Below are positions 45,120 through 56,300 of a stretch of 64,000 nt of DNA, one piece after another (positions within the stretch are counted from its first letter, which is position 1; each line of letters opens with the position of its first letter). A model generated the notes under the pieces. That model was not told the DNA's origin. It did no database searches and was given only the letters and a program-made list of their open reading frames with translations. The stretch comes from Echinostoma caproni (Eukaryota > Platyhelminthes > Trematoda > Plagiorchiida > Echinostomatidae). The translations under genes and the position numbers were made by a program. Location: contig UZAN01039948.1 in NCBI GenBank assembly GCA_900618425.1, positions 9,385 through 73,384 on the forward strand, written 5' to 3'.

Positions 45120-45605
45120 CTTGAATATCTTCGAGTAATGTACCTTGTTCCATCAGTTCGCCTTCTCACAATCCATCGTCCACAATGTTTCCCTTCCGAC
45201 TGACTTCGACTGCTGCGCCTCCGCGGATCGTCATCGAAAAAAACTGATGTTTGTGGCCAGTTTTGGCTTGAGGATGTACAATTGCTTGGGTGCATGGGAT
45301 CCAAAAAGAAACTGCCAATTGGGCGTGCTTGTTCCCTTGTCATATTCAATCGCATTTCAAACAAAAGTTGCTGCATGTGCATGGTCTGTGTTAGTTTATC
45401 TGGTGTAGTATGCACAACCTGAGTCGGGCTCACAATACGTCGGTTGTTTGACACAGAATTCGACGAATTGTTTATTGTGCACGTGGGTCCTCGGAGAACG
45501 GGAGGAATTTTGGTTTCACAGAGAGAGCCGGGATTGAGTTTTCGGATAGAGTTTCCTCGGCGTAGGGCCTGATCATAAAGGGAATGCATGACCTTCGCTG
45601 GTTCA
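45120..45605 (-). CDS. PDZRN3/4-like gene, large exon with WxVxxRxDGTRY block
   Basis: PDZRN proteins are E3 ubiquitin ligases with a RING, a TRAF-type zinc finger and PDZ domains, acting at membranes and synapses. This 486-nt exon is open in one phase throughout (2 in, 2 out), far beyond chance. It is mostly disordered: EPAKVMHSLYDQALRRGNSI, then CETKIPPVLRGPTC, and DDDPRRRSSRSQSEG. It ends GRWIVRRRTDGTRYITRR. The last block matches the EWKVKIRSDGTRYITKR region of vertebrate PDZRN3/4, which is the basis of the call. Donor TTCAAG|GTAAAT. The RING and PDZ parts should lie upstream on this strand and were not identified. Confidence 0.75.
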
Positions 45606-45655
45606 CTAAAATTGCATTGCATTCAATCTCTTGACAAATGGAATAAGTTACTTAC
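45606..45655 (-). other. 50-nt intron in the PDZRN-like gene
   Basis: Donor TTCCG|GTAAGTAA at 45,655 and acceptor atgcaattttag at 45,606. The flanking frames join in phase 2 as ..VPISF-R-EPAKVM.., and an in-frame TGA inside the intron shows that readthrough would terminate. Confidence 0.6.
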
Positions 45656-45740
45656 CGGAAAGAAATGGGCACAAACTTATCCATGAAAATAAACGTTGGA
45701 GTAGAGGTTACATGATAGATTTCACCGTGTATAATGTAAA
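45656..45740 (-). CDS. PDZRN3/4-like gene, 85-nt exon
   Basis: Acceptor ctttcctcttacgctgag, two bases, then 27 codons YIIHGEIYHVTSTPTFIFMD and KFVPISF, donor TTCCG|GTAAGTAA. Phase 1 in, 2 out. An ATG inside (MDKFVPISF) could instead be a start codon of a short isoform. The stretch does not look like a PDZ domain. Confidence 0.45.
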
Positions 45741-46540
45741 CTCAGCGTAAGAGGAAAGCCTGAGAAGCCTTGTTTTGATCAAACGCCCGGTAGTTGTGTG
45801 ATTATATGTTTGCGTTCCATCCCGAATTTCCTCAGTTCAATAATTTGTCGGATAGACGAATGCACGACGTGGTTAAAACCAAATCAGACCGAAACAACAG
45901 TACAACGCCTTCTGGCTTTCAAGTTCAAGCTATCAAATACACCCGTTGTACCTAGCAGAATAGCTACCCAAAGCCGAAAAACGGAGGCTACCTCTTATTT
46001 TAGTATGAATATTTTTTGGCTTAACGTGACAGTGAGTAGTTGCGTGGGTTTCACAGTTTCTTCAGAAAGCTTTACGTCAGTAATATTATGAATTTAAAGG
46101 TTTTGCAATGATAAGGAAAACGGCATTGGGGTGTTTAAGTTGTACATTTTGATCAAGTTATGTGTTTACTTTATATACACTGTTGAAAGGTATTTTCTTT
46201 TCTACAGTTAGTGTTCCAATGTAACTTCAACAGCACATACGAGTAAAAATGTTTAATCCTAGGAACATTCAAGCAATTGTACTACTAATTTTGGCCTTGG
46301 CTTTAGAAAAAAGATGTCCAGCAAGAACTTGGTTTTCTTCATCAAAACTTGCAACAGATTATGAGCCCCAATAAGACTTTTGAATGATACTTTTATCAGT
46401 AACGCAAACATCAATGTGGGATATGAACATTTTGATTTATGTAATTGTCACTACCTACATATAGCCAATGATGTATGTTGTTTCATTTGACACAAAGAAT
46501 GTAAACTAATTGAATATACGTTTCTTTGTGTTTCACTCAC

Positions 46541-46591
46541 CCCAAGCATCATTTGTTAAAATACACCGCTTAGAAATTCTGCTCAACGTCA
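46541..46591 (-). CDS. Candidate 51-nt exon, possibly of the PDZRN-like gene
   Basis: Strong splice sites on both sides: acceptor tgattcattttcttttcag and donor GCTTGGG|GTGAGTGA. Phase 1 in and out, coding TLSRISKRCILTNDAW; the other two phases contain stops. It joins in frame to the 45,656-45,740 exon. Being a multiple of three it could be alternatively used. Confidence 0.38.
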
Positions 46592-46599
46592 CTGAAAAG

Positions 46600-47420
46600 A
46601 AAATGAATCAGGCCTAGTTGAAATGAGTGGCGTTTAATTGTATCAAGTTAAACGCATCACCAAACATTTGTTCTTTCTACGCGAAAAATCAAACTGCTTT
46701 TTTCGGACTTCGCGGTCACCTTTTTGCCCGTGAGGTAATTACACCGCATACACTAATTGACGGATTTGTATCACGTGACACTCAAATTGGCTCTTAGGTT
46801 TGATCACCCCAATCATAAAACACAACCGTAAAGCACAAAAAGGAAAAGATTATTCGGCGGATTTTTAACTTGCTAAATGTTTGAGATGTATGCTTGAGTT
46901 ATCCATTTATATTTTTCTAATGTCTGTTACAACAGTTCCAAACTCTAACTGAAGGAGTAGTTTACGTTCCACATAAAGATTACAGACCTTCTCTGGCAAA
47001 ACACAAATACAAACGGGTTATTTGGACAGACAAAATGTGCACTGGAAAACGATCTATTTCAACGTCTCTGTGTAAAACTTCAAAACAAAAGCTGATATAC
47101 AAAATGAACACAGTGAAAAATTACAATCAACCCTTAGCAGCTAGTGAAACACGTAAAATACTAACGTTGAAAATCGTCTGTGCAGAGAAGTAAGTGTTTT
47201 TCTGCTTACGTCGCTGTGGCAACGTGCTTACAAAGTTCTGTTTCAAAGTAGACGAATATAAAAATTTGTCTACAGTGATATTTATTTCATGTTGAATCTC
47301 CAGACATTCACGTTTACGTCCTGTTAGATATGTACAATATTGTTTCAATTTTTTCTCTTTTCTCTCTCTAACACAACTCAATTTAAGTATCGTTTATGAC
47401 TCAAATAAAAATTATGCTGT
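46600..47420. other. Non-coding, probably intronic
   Basis: A possible plus-strand donor (GAGAA|GTAAGTGT, about 47,189) has only a weak acceptor before it. No element recognised. Confidence 0.35.
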
Positions 47421-47424
47421 TTGG

Positions 47425-47830
47425 GAAATGTGCTGCCCATTTCATCAAGTAGGTTGTCACGGCGATCTATATTTTCCGATACAGGAAGTGGATTGAAAAT
47501 GTCAATGGCGGTCAAAGTAAGACCTGACATGAGAAAATGAAAACCTCAACCGTGACACTGAGTCGTATAGGTTCCGTTAGGCTACCTGGATGTGGACTCC
47601 GAGACCATTGTAACCAGTGTTTAGATACGCTAGGTGGTTGAGTGTCACAAACAGAGACACTAGTGCATCTAATCAACATTATTACACCCACAGTCTAACC
47701 TCATTTTGAACCTGATCTCAATAGTCCAATCGTCAGTATGGTTATTTATTCAAATAGGCAGCCTAAAGAGAGTAACCCAAACTGGCGCACGAAAGTGCAT
47801 GATTAAAGGTTCGGAAAACTGAAAACGTAA
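47425..47830 (+). mobile_element. RTE-like LINE 3' end, copy 2 (dead)
   Basis: Aligned with copy 1 (24.2 kb) from gtaggttgtcacggcg onward. One frame reads GGQSKT, stop, HEKMKTSTVTLSRIGSVRLP, then GCGLRDHCNQCLDTLGG, stop. The stop after KT (TGA) sits at the same Trp codon that is TAG in copy 1. Downstream tail shares cggcgcacgaaa / tggcgcacgaaag with copy 1. Confidence 0.75.
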
Positions 47831-48167
47831 ACTTTGTATAAACACTGAGGAGTGAGAAAGCCTTCAGTTATTCGTAACCCAACCAATATACACAAATGTA
47901 CCGGCATAATTATGAATTACTAGAAACGAATTGGGTGGCAGTTCTTCGCTCATTTGCACAGAGCACTGTCAAATATCCACGTCGGCCCGAATTTCAGAGA
48001 ACATGGTTTGCTTCCATAACATTGAGTTAAAAACTAACGGTTTTCCCTTAAAAATGCGTGTTCCGGCCTGTAAATAGAACGGCCGAAATTAAAGGCGACC
48101 ATATGAGTGCGGTTATAAATATGAAACGTACAAACATGAAAATTAGCACTTGTATACAGGAACTCAC

Positions 48168-48259
48168 CTGAGATAATTTCACAATTACCGGTCACCGTGA
48201 TGTTAAATAAATCACCCAGTGCGAGCAACATATTCGGATCACAAGCAAGCAAATTATTG
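48168..48259 (-). CDS. Weak candidate exon upstream of the PDZRN-like exons
   Basis: A strong donor (ATCTCAG|GTGAGTTC) closes 30 codons NNLLACDPNMLLALGDLFNI then TVTGNCEIIS; the acceptor (aattgaaag) is poor. End phase 1 fits the 46,591 exon. It lies about 9 residues beyond an upstream stop, so little margin exists. Confidence 0.25.
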
Positions 48260-49104
48260 CTTTCAATTCAGTTTCTCCACGTAATTCATGATGTTTTTCA
48301 CATAAGTTAAATCATTCCTGTCATCCTTTGTCAATATCAGTTTACTTAAATTCGGCTTGACTTGCATTATTAAGAACCGCATGGATACAGGATCATGTGC
48401 AGAAAAATGGCATTCTCCTGAATGAAGTTAAATTATGTTTATACTGAATACTTCCTTCAATGGAGAAATGAGAGAAACTCAACGACTTTCATGCTAACTA
48501 TGGTGAGAACATGCATCATGCTATCAGACCGAAATCGAGGACAAACCGAATTTATAGGAAATTCGTCTTGTGGATCGATTTATCTTTATCATCTTGATAT
48601 TTAATGAGAATATTTAGTTCAGCACCAACCAAACTAGGTGAGAACCCATCGATAGTATCTAAAATTCTCATAGTTATTAAATGCACATTCCGAAAATATT
48701 CCGAATCATTTCGAATACTTTTTTCAAGACAGATTTACTGTTGGATTTATTAAATATTTAAAAGTAAATAGTACATGGTTAAGCAATGTTTGATGTAAAT
48801 CTTTCATTGGAGGTGTACGTGTGCTCTTTTAATGATTATATCGACCAACCAGGGCAAAGGGCACATGAAGCAGTAATCAAAGTTAAGGATACTAACTACT
48901 CCGTTATAGATTAATGTAGTGCTGTGATTGGTAAAGCAAGGTTTTGAACAACTTTTGGAGTAATACATTTGTGATTATTTATCCGTGGTTGCCCACAGTG
49001 ACTTGAATTCCACGATCTTCATTCAGTTCTCTATCCTTTGGTAAAACGCGTTGAGCAAATTTGCAATATATCCCGTAGGAATACACTTTCAGTGATACTA
49101 ACAT

Positions 49105-49455
49105 TTAGTGATTGATATGAAAAATTGAAACGTTGTGTTGATCAGAAACTGGTTTGAACTTCTCCAATAGTTGCCTCTCTGCCAACCGATCTCCGAGCTG
49201 GAAATTGTGTAATGAACCGTAAGAGAGACACCGACCAAAGTCATTTATTGCCGTACCGGGTTGCTGACGCCACCGGTAAAGGCGCCCTTTGTAGTCGGCT
49301 TTGTGAATTTTATTAGATAACGATTGCTTTCCGTCAACTGATGGTTTAACAGTCACTGATATAAATGGTATCGACTCGGACATGACAGCGACCGCCATCA
49401 AAGTGGTGGAAATGTGTTGAAGACTAATCATTTTGAATGATGTAGGATGAAACAA
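49105..49455 (-). mobile_element. Possible LTR-retrotransposon Gag fragment
   Basis: The 116-residue minus-strand ORF contains YRWRQQPGTAINDFGRCLSY then LAERQLLEKFKPVSDQHNVS. This resembles the capsid motif of Ty3/gypsy-type Gag (R.Q.PGE.i.DF, then ..L.EQFI.GVSD). No protease, LTR or zinc knuckle was seen, so this is a lone, tentative fragment. Confidence 0.38.
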
Positions 49456-49859
49456 GCATCGCTTGATTATTTGAGTATCTCGTTCTTAATTTAACTACTG
49501 TATTTGCACTGCGGTTATATACATATAGCTCAAAATGTAAATTCAGCTGACGCGTTATAACTGTTTTATAGGGTTTGCATTTTGCATTGCCCTCTGAAAC
49601 GTTTAGTCATTGTCAATAGTCATTTTCTACTTTACATCATGAATATTGCGTAACATTATAGGTTTAGTTCGACTGTCAATGAACTTGTCAAATTATGCGC
49701 GCTTAAAAGTCTGCATCAACCAAATCTTAGTAACGATGCATTATAATTGCCTACTCAAGCTTAGGATGGATTTATTTTACATTTCAATAGTAGGATATTT
49801 TAGAATTCTTTTAATGCAGCAAGGAGATCTTATTTAACTGAAACAAGCAGCAACTTATT

Positions 49860-50302
49860 GTGAAATATCGCCGGGGATTTTTGAGTAGTTACCTTCATTC
49901 AATGATTAATTTCTTTATTTTCAAGCATCTTGACGCTTGTGATGCATTCATTGACAGGATAACGCATGATCAAGAGGAATTTCTGCACCAAGATATCGCG
50001 AAAGCCCTGTCAGTTCCCCGGAAATGCTTCAAATATCAGTTCCTTCCTGCGCGGACTTCCACATATCGAAACAGTGTAATTCCTTACCTAGCTCGTTTAC
50101 TAGTAAATCATCAGCATATCCTCATCCACCACATGGAAAAACTCTTGCCCTATTTTTTTCTCTCATTTATTAAAATGCAGAATTTCTTATACTGTATTTT
50201 TTGTTTACAGTTATTTTACCTATAAACTGTAAAACTCGTAAACTGCTGAAAATTCACCTTTTGGGTGCATAAAGCTTTTCTTGACTTTGACTTGACTTGA
50301 TC
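49860..50302 (+). mobile_element. CR1-type LINE 3' end, copy with TGACTT terminal repeats
   Basis: One frame (49,860-50,225) reads like a LINE C-terminus: LSVPRKCFKYQFLPARTSTY, RNSVIPYLARLLVNHQ.., matching SARLLVIRQN.. on the minus strand at 27.5 kb. The untranslated tail ctgctgaaaattcacctttt, then gggtgcataaagc, ends in short TTGACTT repeats at 50,281-50,300, typical of CR1 3' ends, which carry small tandem repeats instead of poly(A). Confidence 0.65.
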
Positions 50303-50980
50303 CATTGATGGAGGAAACCTGATTTATGAAATTCATTGACATTCACAAATAACACTAAACGTGATCCATATTTTTTGAATCACACAGTTTAGAAGGTGCT
50401 TAGTAAGATGCAACTGTTTCGTTTCAGAATACATACCGAAATTCTCTTGTTGACTAGGTATTTTTTAATTGAATTAATGCTCCATATTTAGTTCAGTCAG
50501 ATGCAAGGTAACCCGGTTGCGTTTCATTTAGTTCATTACGAGTGATGCGCAAATATTTCGCATAAAACAATATCATCGATAGGACTAATGAGAAAATGTT
50601 ACATTCCGAAAACGTTTCTTGCAAGAAATAAAATTTGTGTTCTTTTCCGAAATAATAGATTTTCATTTAAATAATCGCGCAGAGATTGACACAAGAAAAA
50701 AAATTTCAGTTTTAGCGAGCTGAATAAATATAGAAGTAGTATTGAATGCCATATCAACCATTCGACAGATATATTTGGAGATTAGTTTGAAGTAGCAATC
50801 TTGTTTTCTTTTGTAATTTAAATATGTTGACCTCTAAGACAACCAAATCTATCTTGGAAAATAAAAAACGATACGCATTCAAAACTTTGCTTGTAACTCA
50901 AATTCGAGAAGAGTGATAAAGAAATCCTACAATAGGCCAGAAAAACATTCGTTGATTTCTGTCTGCTGCTGTTTATGCAG

Positions 50981-51253
50981 AATTATTCAGAAACCAACTG
51001 CCAAAACATTGGTTTAGATTTGCAATCGGACTGCAGAGTTAGCATTTGTTTCGAATCTCTGTTCGTTCCACTTGAATGCAGTGAATGGCACGAATCTCAA
51101 AACATAGTTGGATTGGAATGCAACTGGATAAAGTTTATGTCAAAATACAAACGATCAACAACTTCAGGTTCAACAGCTTGCCTTCGGTTGCAACCGGTCA
51201 ACTGTGGCCATAGATGCGCATATGAGTTGACCTACTCCGTCGTAATTACATGA
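50981..51253 (+). CDS. Candidate terminal exon, Cys-rich, probably extracellular
   Basis: A strong acceptor (ttctgtctgctgctgtttatgcag) is followed immediately by 90 open codons to TGA at 51,251-51,253. The piece has eight Cys (NC, DC, IC, EC, EC, AC, NC, RC), an even number, and an N-glycosylation site at its start (NYSETNCQNIG), ending CGHRCAYELTYSVVIT. Spacing suggests a disulfide-bonded domain, though I cannot name one. A gap of N begins about 100 bases later, so the poly(A) site cannot be checked. Confidence 0.42.
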   Translation, partial: NYSETNCQNIGLDLQSDCRVSICFESLFVPLECSEWHESQNIVGLECNWIKFMSKYKRSTTSGSTACLRLQPVNCGHRCAYELTYSVVIT

Positions 51254-51356
51254 GTTATCTTGGCGATATTTCCCCAGATTTTAGGGATAGCCTAGAATTC
51301 CAACATTTTACCTTTTCTCAATGACTTATTTACTTCGGCAAACGTTCATTTTTGTT

Positions 51357-51365
51357 NNNNNNNNN
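51357..51365. other. Assembly gap (N)
   Basis: Nine unknown bases. Other N positions are 13,667; 24,120-24,123; 29,608. Confidence 0.99.
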
Positions 51366-51369
51366 GCAT

Positions 51370-53150
51370 AAGTGTAAGGCTTTTCCATTTATACTTGATT
51401 CGCAGAAGTAATAACTGGAATTCTCTCAAATTCAGTTATTAGTCAGGTGATGAGGGAACCCCCTTGCATTTTCCTTATACTTAGTCTCCACAAACACAAA
51501 CACTGATATCAACTTTCTGTAACGAGACACGAATATGTATCTTTGATTTTATTGATTACATTATGTTATATTATTATTCTGTACATATATATATTCTGTA
51601 TAGTACCAAACGAAGCATTACTCATTATGGGCTCTGTTATTTGAAATCCGTCTCGGTTGTCTTGATGGAGTCTGTCAAGAACCGGATATTTCTTTTTGTT
51701 CCTCTGAATTTCACTACGTTCATCCTATCCTAAAAACAGTGCATTGAGTGAACAGCTCTAGATTCCGAAAGACGTTCATTAAGGTTACCACTCAAAGCTT
51801 TATTTCCTCAATATATCCGGTTGGGGATACATAAAAATAAGTGAAATTAACAGGACAAATGTTCCTCCAATCACACGACTACCATAACTGTTCTTGCCGC
51901 TCGTCACGGTGCACATTCAATACTTCCTCGTCAGGTGTTCTATATTTTGGTACCAAAAAAGTACATTTACTGCATTAAATATCATTTTCAACGCAAGGTG
52001 TATTTTCTGGAAAACGATTATGTCTATCAGTTCATTTATGATTCATTAGTACGGTTAAATGGTTTTTACATACCTTCCAAACTTGATCACTCTATATTCC
52101 TTTATGCAGTTTATCATATTGTAATTTACGAAATATGCCTTTCTGGATAGTATTTATTATTAGCCACGTAATCACGTTTCGAGACCAAAACCTCCTGATT
52201 TAACTTATCATAAAAAATTGTGTTTCTTTGTGAGTACACTTTATTCCATCAAAAAACGTCGTTTGGTAAATCCGCGCCATTAGTTTCTTAGGCAAATGTG
52301 TTGATAGACACTAGCCATGAGAATCCTAATGGGAATACTCTTCCATACCAAAAGGAGACGCCAGTGACATAACTCCACTGGTTCAATTTTGGAATAGTTG
52401 CAAAATATCTGACACATCCGCTATGTTATGAAATACTGTTTTCCATGTTCAAGATCAATTTGTCCCCAAAACCAAACATTTCTCTCTGTCTTTCTTTCTG
52501 CCTTTCCAGAATGCAGTAAGGGCAATCATCTTTGAATGAATTGACTGCAAAATAACACTTGGACCCTTTTCATCCAAAGAACCATGTTTTAAAGATTTCA
52601 TGTCAGAAGACTGAAGTCGTACTCATTTGGTAGCAAAACTACCTGAGCTGAAATATTATAAACTTTCGGAAAAGTGTTTTTTAGTAAACAAATGGTATAC
52701 TTCAAACACTCCTCATGCTCATCATCCCGCTAACTGTGAGAGTTACCTTGAACGGAAGCATGTGATTTCGGTCTCTTGTGTCTCTCGTTCGAAAGGAATA
52801 AGGACCTTGACATGGTTCACAGTTCATGACAACCCATTAGGATTGCTGACTCAAACCTTTTCGCTACCTATTAGTGTAATAATTGAATAAAAACCTTACT
52901 TCAGATGCATTTATTCTCCAATAATTTGCGTCGAATTATCCTAACTTCTTGATGTCGGTCTGTATCAAAGTCCGTAACTTAGATGCATTTAACATATTGT
53001 GACGAAATATGTGATAGCTAATATCCTCCTCCACTATGCGTTTTGATTGCAACTAAATTCACACTCGCTTTGCTAACAATGTATTCCACTCGGTATGCCC
53101 CAAAACGTGATCGAAATACAATTCGCTTATAAAGCCTATTGACATGGAAC
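51370..53150. other. Mostly non-coding
   Basis: Holds one of the best pyrimidine tracts in the window (52,478-52,509), followed within six bases by a GTAAGG donor. A 52,627-52,890 plus frame ends at an AATAAA but lacks a good acceptor. Confidence 0.35.
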
Positions 53151-53154
53151 TCAC

Positions 53155-53317
53155 TCGAGAATCAGGAGGGGTTATTTCTCCATTGAGTTCGTCCAAATTC
53201 TTCATTCGCATTCTGGTATAGTCCACGTCAGGTAACTTTCCATCAACAGCCCCCGCGGTATGACGCGTTAAAGTGCGGAGGTCTCTCGGTTCCATCGTAT
53301 GAATAAGAAGCATATGA
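53155..53317 (-). CDS. Candidate 163-nt exon, unknown protein
   Basis: Acceptor tatcagtttccacattttccag and donor TCTCGA|GTGAGTTC are both strong. One base then 54 codons: HMLLIHTMEPRDLRTLTRHT, AGAVDGKLPDVDYTRMRMKN, LDELNGEITPPDSR. Phase 2 in and 0 out. The frame stays open past the donor for 30 more codons. It is on the same strand as the PDZRN-like exons, 5 kb upstream of them, so it may be part of that gene, but I see no PDZ or RING signature. Confidence 0.48.
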
Positions 53318-53319
53318 CT

Positions 53320-56300
53320 GGAAAATGTGGAAACTGATATAAGTGGTATACATAATTCAAAACTGGAGCGCTGATATATGAGAACATGGTTCGAAGCAGA
53401 CCATTGGTTCAAAATTGGACCAATCACAGCAAAGGAGTTCATTTGTATTAGCCTGATGACAAATTAGGGTGAACAGCTAATTGATTTACGCCACAGTGAT
53501 TTGGTATTTCAATCAGAAGTGTATATCTTGATAAAATTAATATCAAAGTGATACTTCAATTCCATAGTTTCGACAAAATCTCCCTGGGCTTTCAAATGAT
53601 CGAACAGTTTTCGGGTTATTTTCGAATCTGTTAGTCATTTACTACGTAACCCAAGGAGAAATTAGAAAAATTACTATACTTGATCCATAATCGTTAAACG
53701 AGATTAAAATGTGTTTTGAAATAACGTATGTTGTGTGCGGTTCTCCATGTAAAATGAACGAGCTGTATGCGACAACCGAACTAAACGGCACGTATTTTGC
53801 GGATGTATTGTAGGAATGATCTAAAAAGAGTTCAACTGCATTTGCCTCACACGCTTCATAGTATTTTTATTATCACTTGTGCATAATGTTTCTACACACC
53901 TGTACATGATTTCTAAATAAATCATCCTTGATTTTGCGTATTCTGTTTAGGAATGAATCACTAAACGAAAAGACGTTTTGAGTACAAAACGATCGGTCAT
54001 GAGAACTCATTACAAAGTGTATCAGGCTACAGGTGAGAAACCATACTTAACAGACCAAATAACATTACCATGGTAATAATTGTCGAAGCAGAAATGCTCC
54101 CGCTTGAAAATTCATACCCTACTTATTAGATGATGAAAAAGAGAGCTGTTAAAATAGTCCTCTTTAACCAACGAATTGTGCTGAGTTGATCAGAATTAGA
54201 CGGGCTGGATTTTTATAATTTTGTGTGAATTTTCGTCTGGGGTCGTAAAAACCGTTGATTGGTAACAATAATTTATGTGTTATCTGGGCTGAATTTTACA
54301 CACCAGGATCTACGATACTGTGCCTCACCTTTCAGATTCGCTTCAAAAAATTCAATGGTTCATAAAATATGCGACTTTCAAGAAACGGTTATTTTTTCAC
54401 AACACCTTTTAGTTTAGAAAACAGTTGCAGAAAATGCCTTTTTTAAGTTGACTGTTTCCTGTCCTCCGAGCCTCTAATGTTATTTATATGACAATCCGAA
54501 CCAAAGGCTTGGTTGAAATATAAACTTACTCGACATTGCAGTATTTTATAAGATATTGAACACAGAATGAACCGTTTAACACTGGGCAGTGACATTCAAG
54601 CTTCAGTAGGTTGAAAATTTGCATTTTTCAATTTCACTGATTTCTTTCAATCAGTCTTATCATTCGGGAGTCCTGTAAATGATCGTTTGATTCACTACAT
54701 TTGTCTTACCATGCATTTAATTCCATGGAAATACTAGAATGGGTTGGTTGTTTGTGCGCAATAAATTTCTCACAGGTTGTGGAGTATTATTTCGATCATC
54801 GGAACCGATCGTCAGGCATGGATTCACTTCAAATTGAAAAATAAGAAAAGGAAACGAGCAAGACTGTACGTTTGTATGACCACCAGAGGAATGGAAAAAT
54901 GCATCAATCTTTTGTTGACGAGGAAATTGTTGCCGAATATATCTTTTGTGCTTCCAGGCATTAAATTCTGAAATGATTATAAGCACTGAACCATAAAGAT
55001 GTCATGTGTATTGCTTCTCGCGCGCTCTGTTTTCATATTTCATTCAAAGTTATTTGATTTTTCTGAATGATTGAAGCGAATAGTTTTTCGAATGTCACCT
55101 GAATCAGGTATTCTTCTGTTACCTGTTTCGAAAACGATGAATATTTATTTAAGCTTCAAGTACGGTGTACTGAATTCACCCATCAAACGTTTGTCAGAAG
55201 TACGGTTAAATATTCATAGGAAATGACAACTGTTTCATGAGCGACAAGCGTGACAGTATCCCTAAATAATTGAAGCATATCCCCGGAAATAACCATATTA
55301 AGGTCCATAGTAAGTCGGAATCTAACAATACATATTTCCGAAAAACAGGTAATGTTTAAGAACATTGGTCATCTTATGGTTGTGTTGCTAAATACAATTT
55401 TGTGGGCGAATCCTAAATTGTTTATTGCATCCATCTCACTGTTGTTCTTTGCCCTTGAGGTAGTCCTTAGTTTATTCTTCCTGTCAAACGCGAGTCCAAC
55501 ACACAACACAAGTTCACCAAACATGCTGACCCTTGTTTAGGCACATATTTAGCAATATCCAGTTTTCTTTTCATGCGGTGTCACTAACAATATGCATTTA
55601 TTTACAAAGCACGTGGTGTACTGACCACAAATCAATTGGTACCTTAATTTTAAGTTCCGCAGCATGTTTTTGTCTTATTTTTGTTCATCATAACATCTTT
55701 GCAGTGATCACTGTCCAACCTTTTGGCTGACACCGATTACTATGTTCGAAAACGAGGTGAAAGCGATGAGGCAAAAATTATAAACACACTTAGTGACAAG
55801 TTGTTTCCTTACTACGTTCATTAGAGATAGGCTGTCTGAACTTGATTTTCAAGTTTGTTGTTTGTTTCTAAAAATCAATGTCTCCACTCCACTCTCCCGC
55901 CACCCCACCCACCACATACACACAAAATTCGATCGCTACAAATTATGCAAATTCTCGAGGGGACGAAGTGTCGTTTAGGACGAACAGGTAGACTGGCCGA
56001 TTCAAATCTAACTGCGAAGGTGATTTGCATTTGTTTGCAGTAGTGTTGTCGTTTCTTCCCTTCCGGATGCCAGCGAAATACTTAACTGTCTGTGAAGTGA
56101 AGTGATCAAATAAGAATATGATTTTATTACCAACAAGATACATTTTTCCACCTGAATGTTGACAAGACTACGTTACACCAAAATCGTTCAATTTACGCCG
56201 ACCCAGCTTTGCACTAATTCAGTAAAATGGTACTTGAACCGTGCACCACTCAAAGCGTGACGTATATGAGAGTGGGAATGAGAGTAAAGTGGTTTTATCC

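Noticed and set aside
47127..47381. 84-residue minus-strand ORF
   Set aside because: Lys-rich by base composition, no good acceptor; the GTAAGC inside would leave only a tiny exon.
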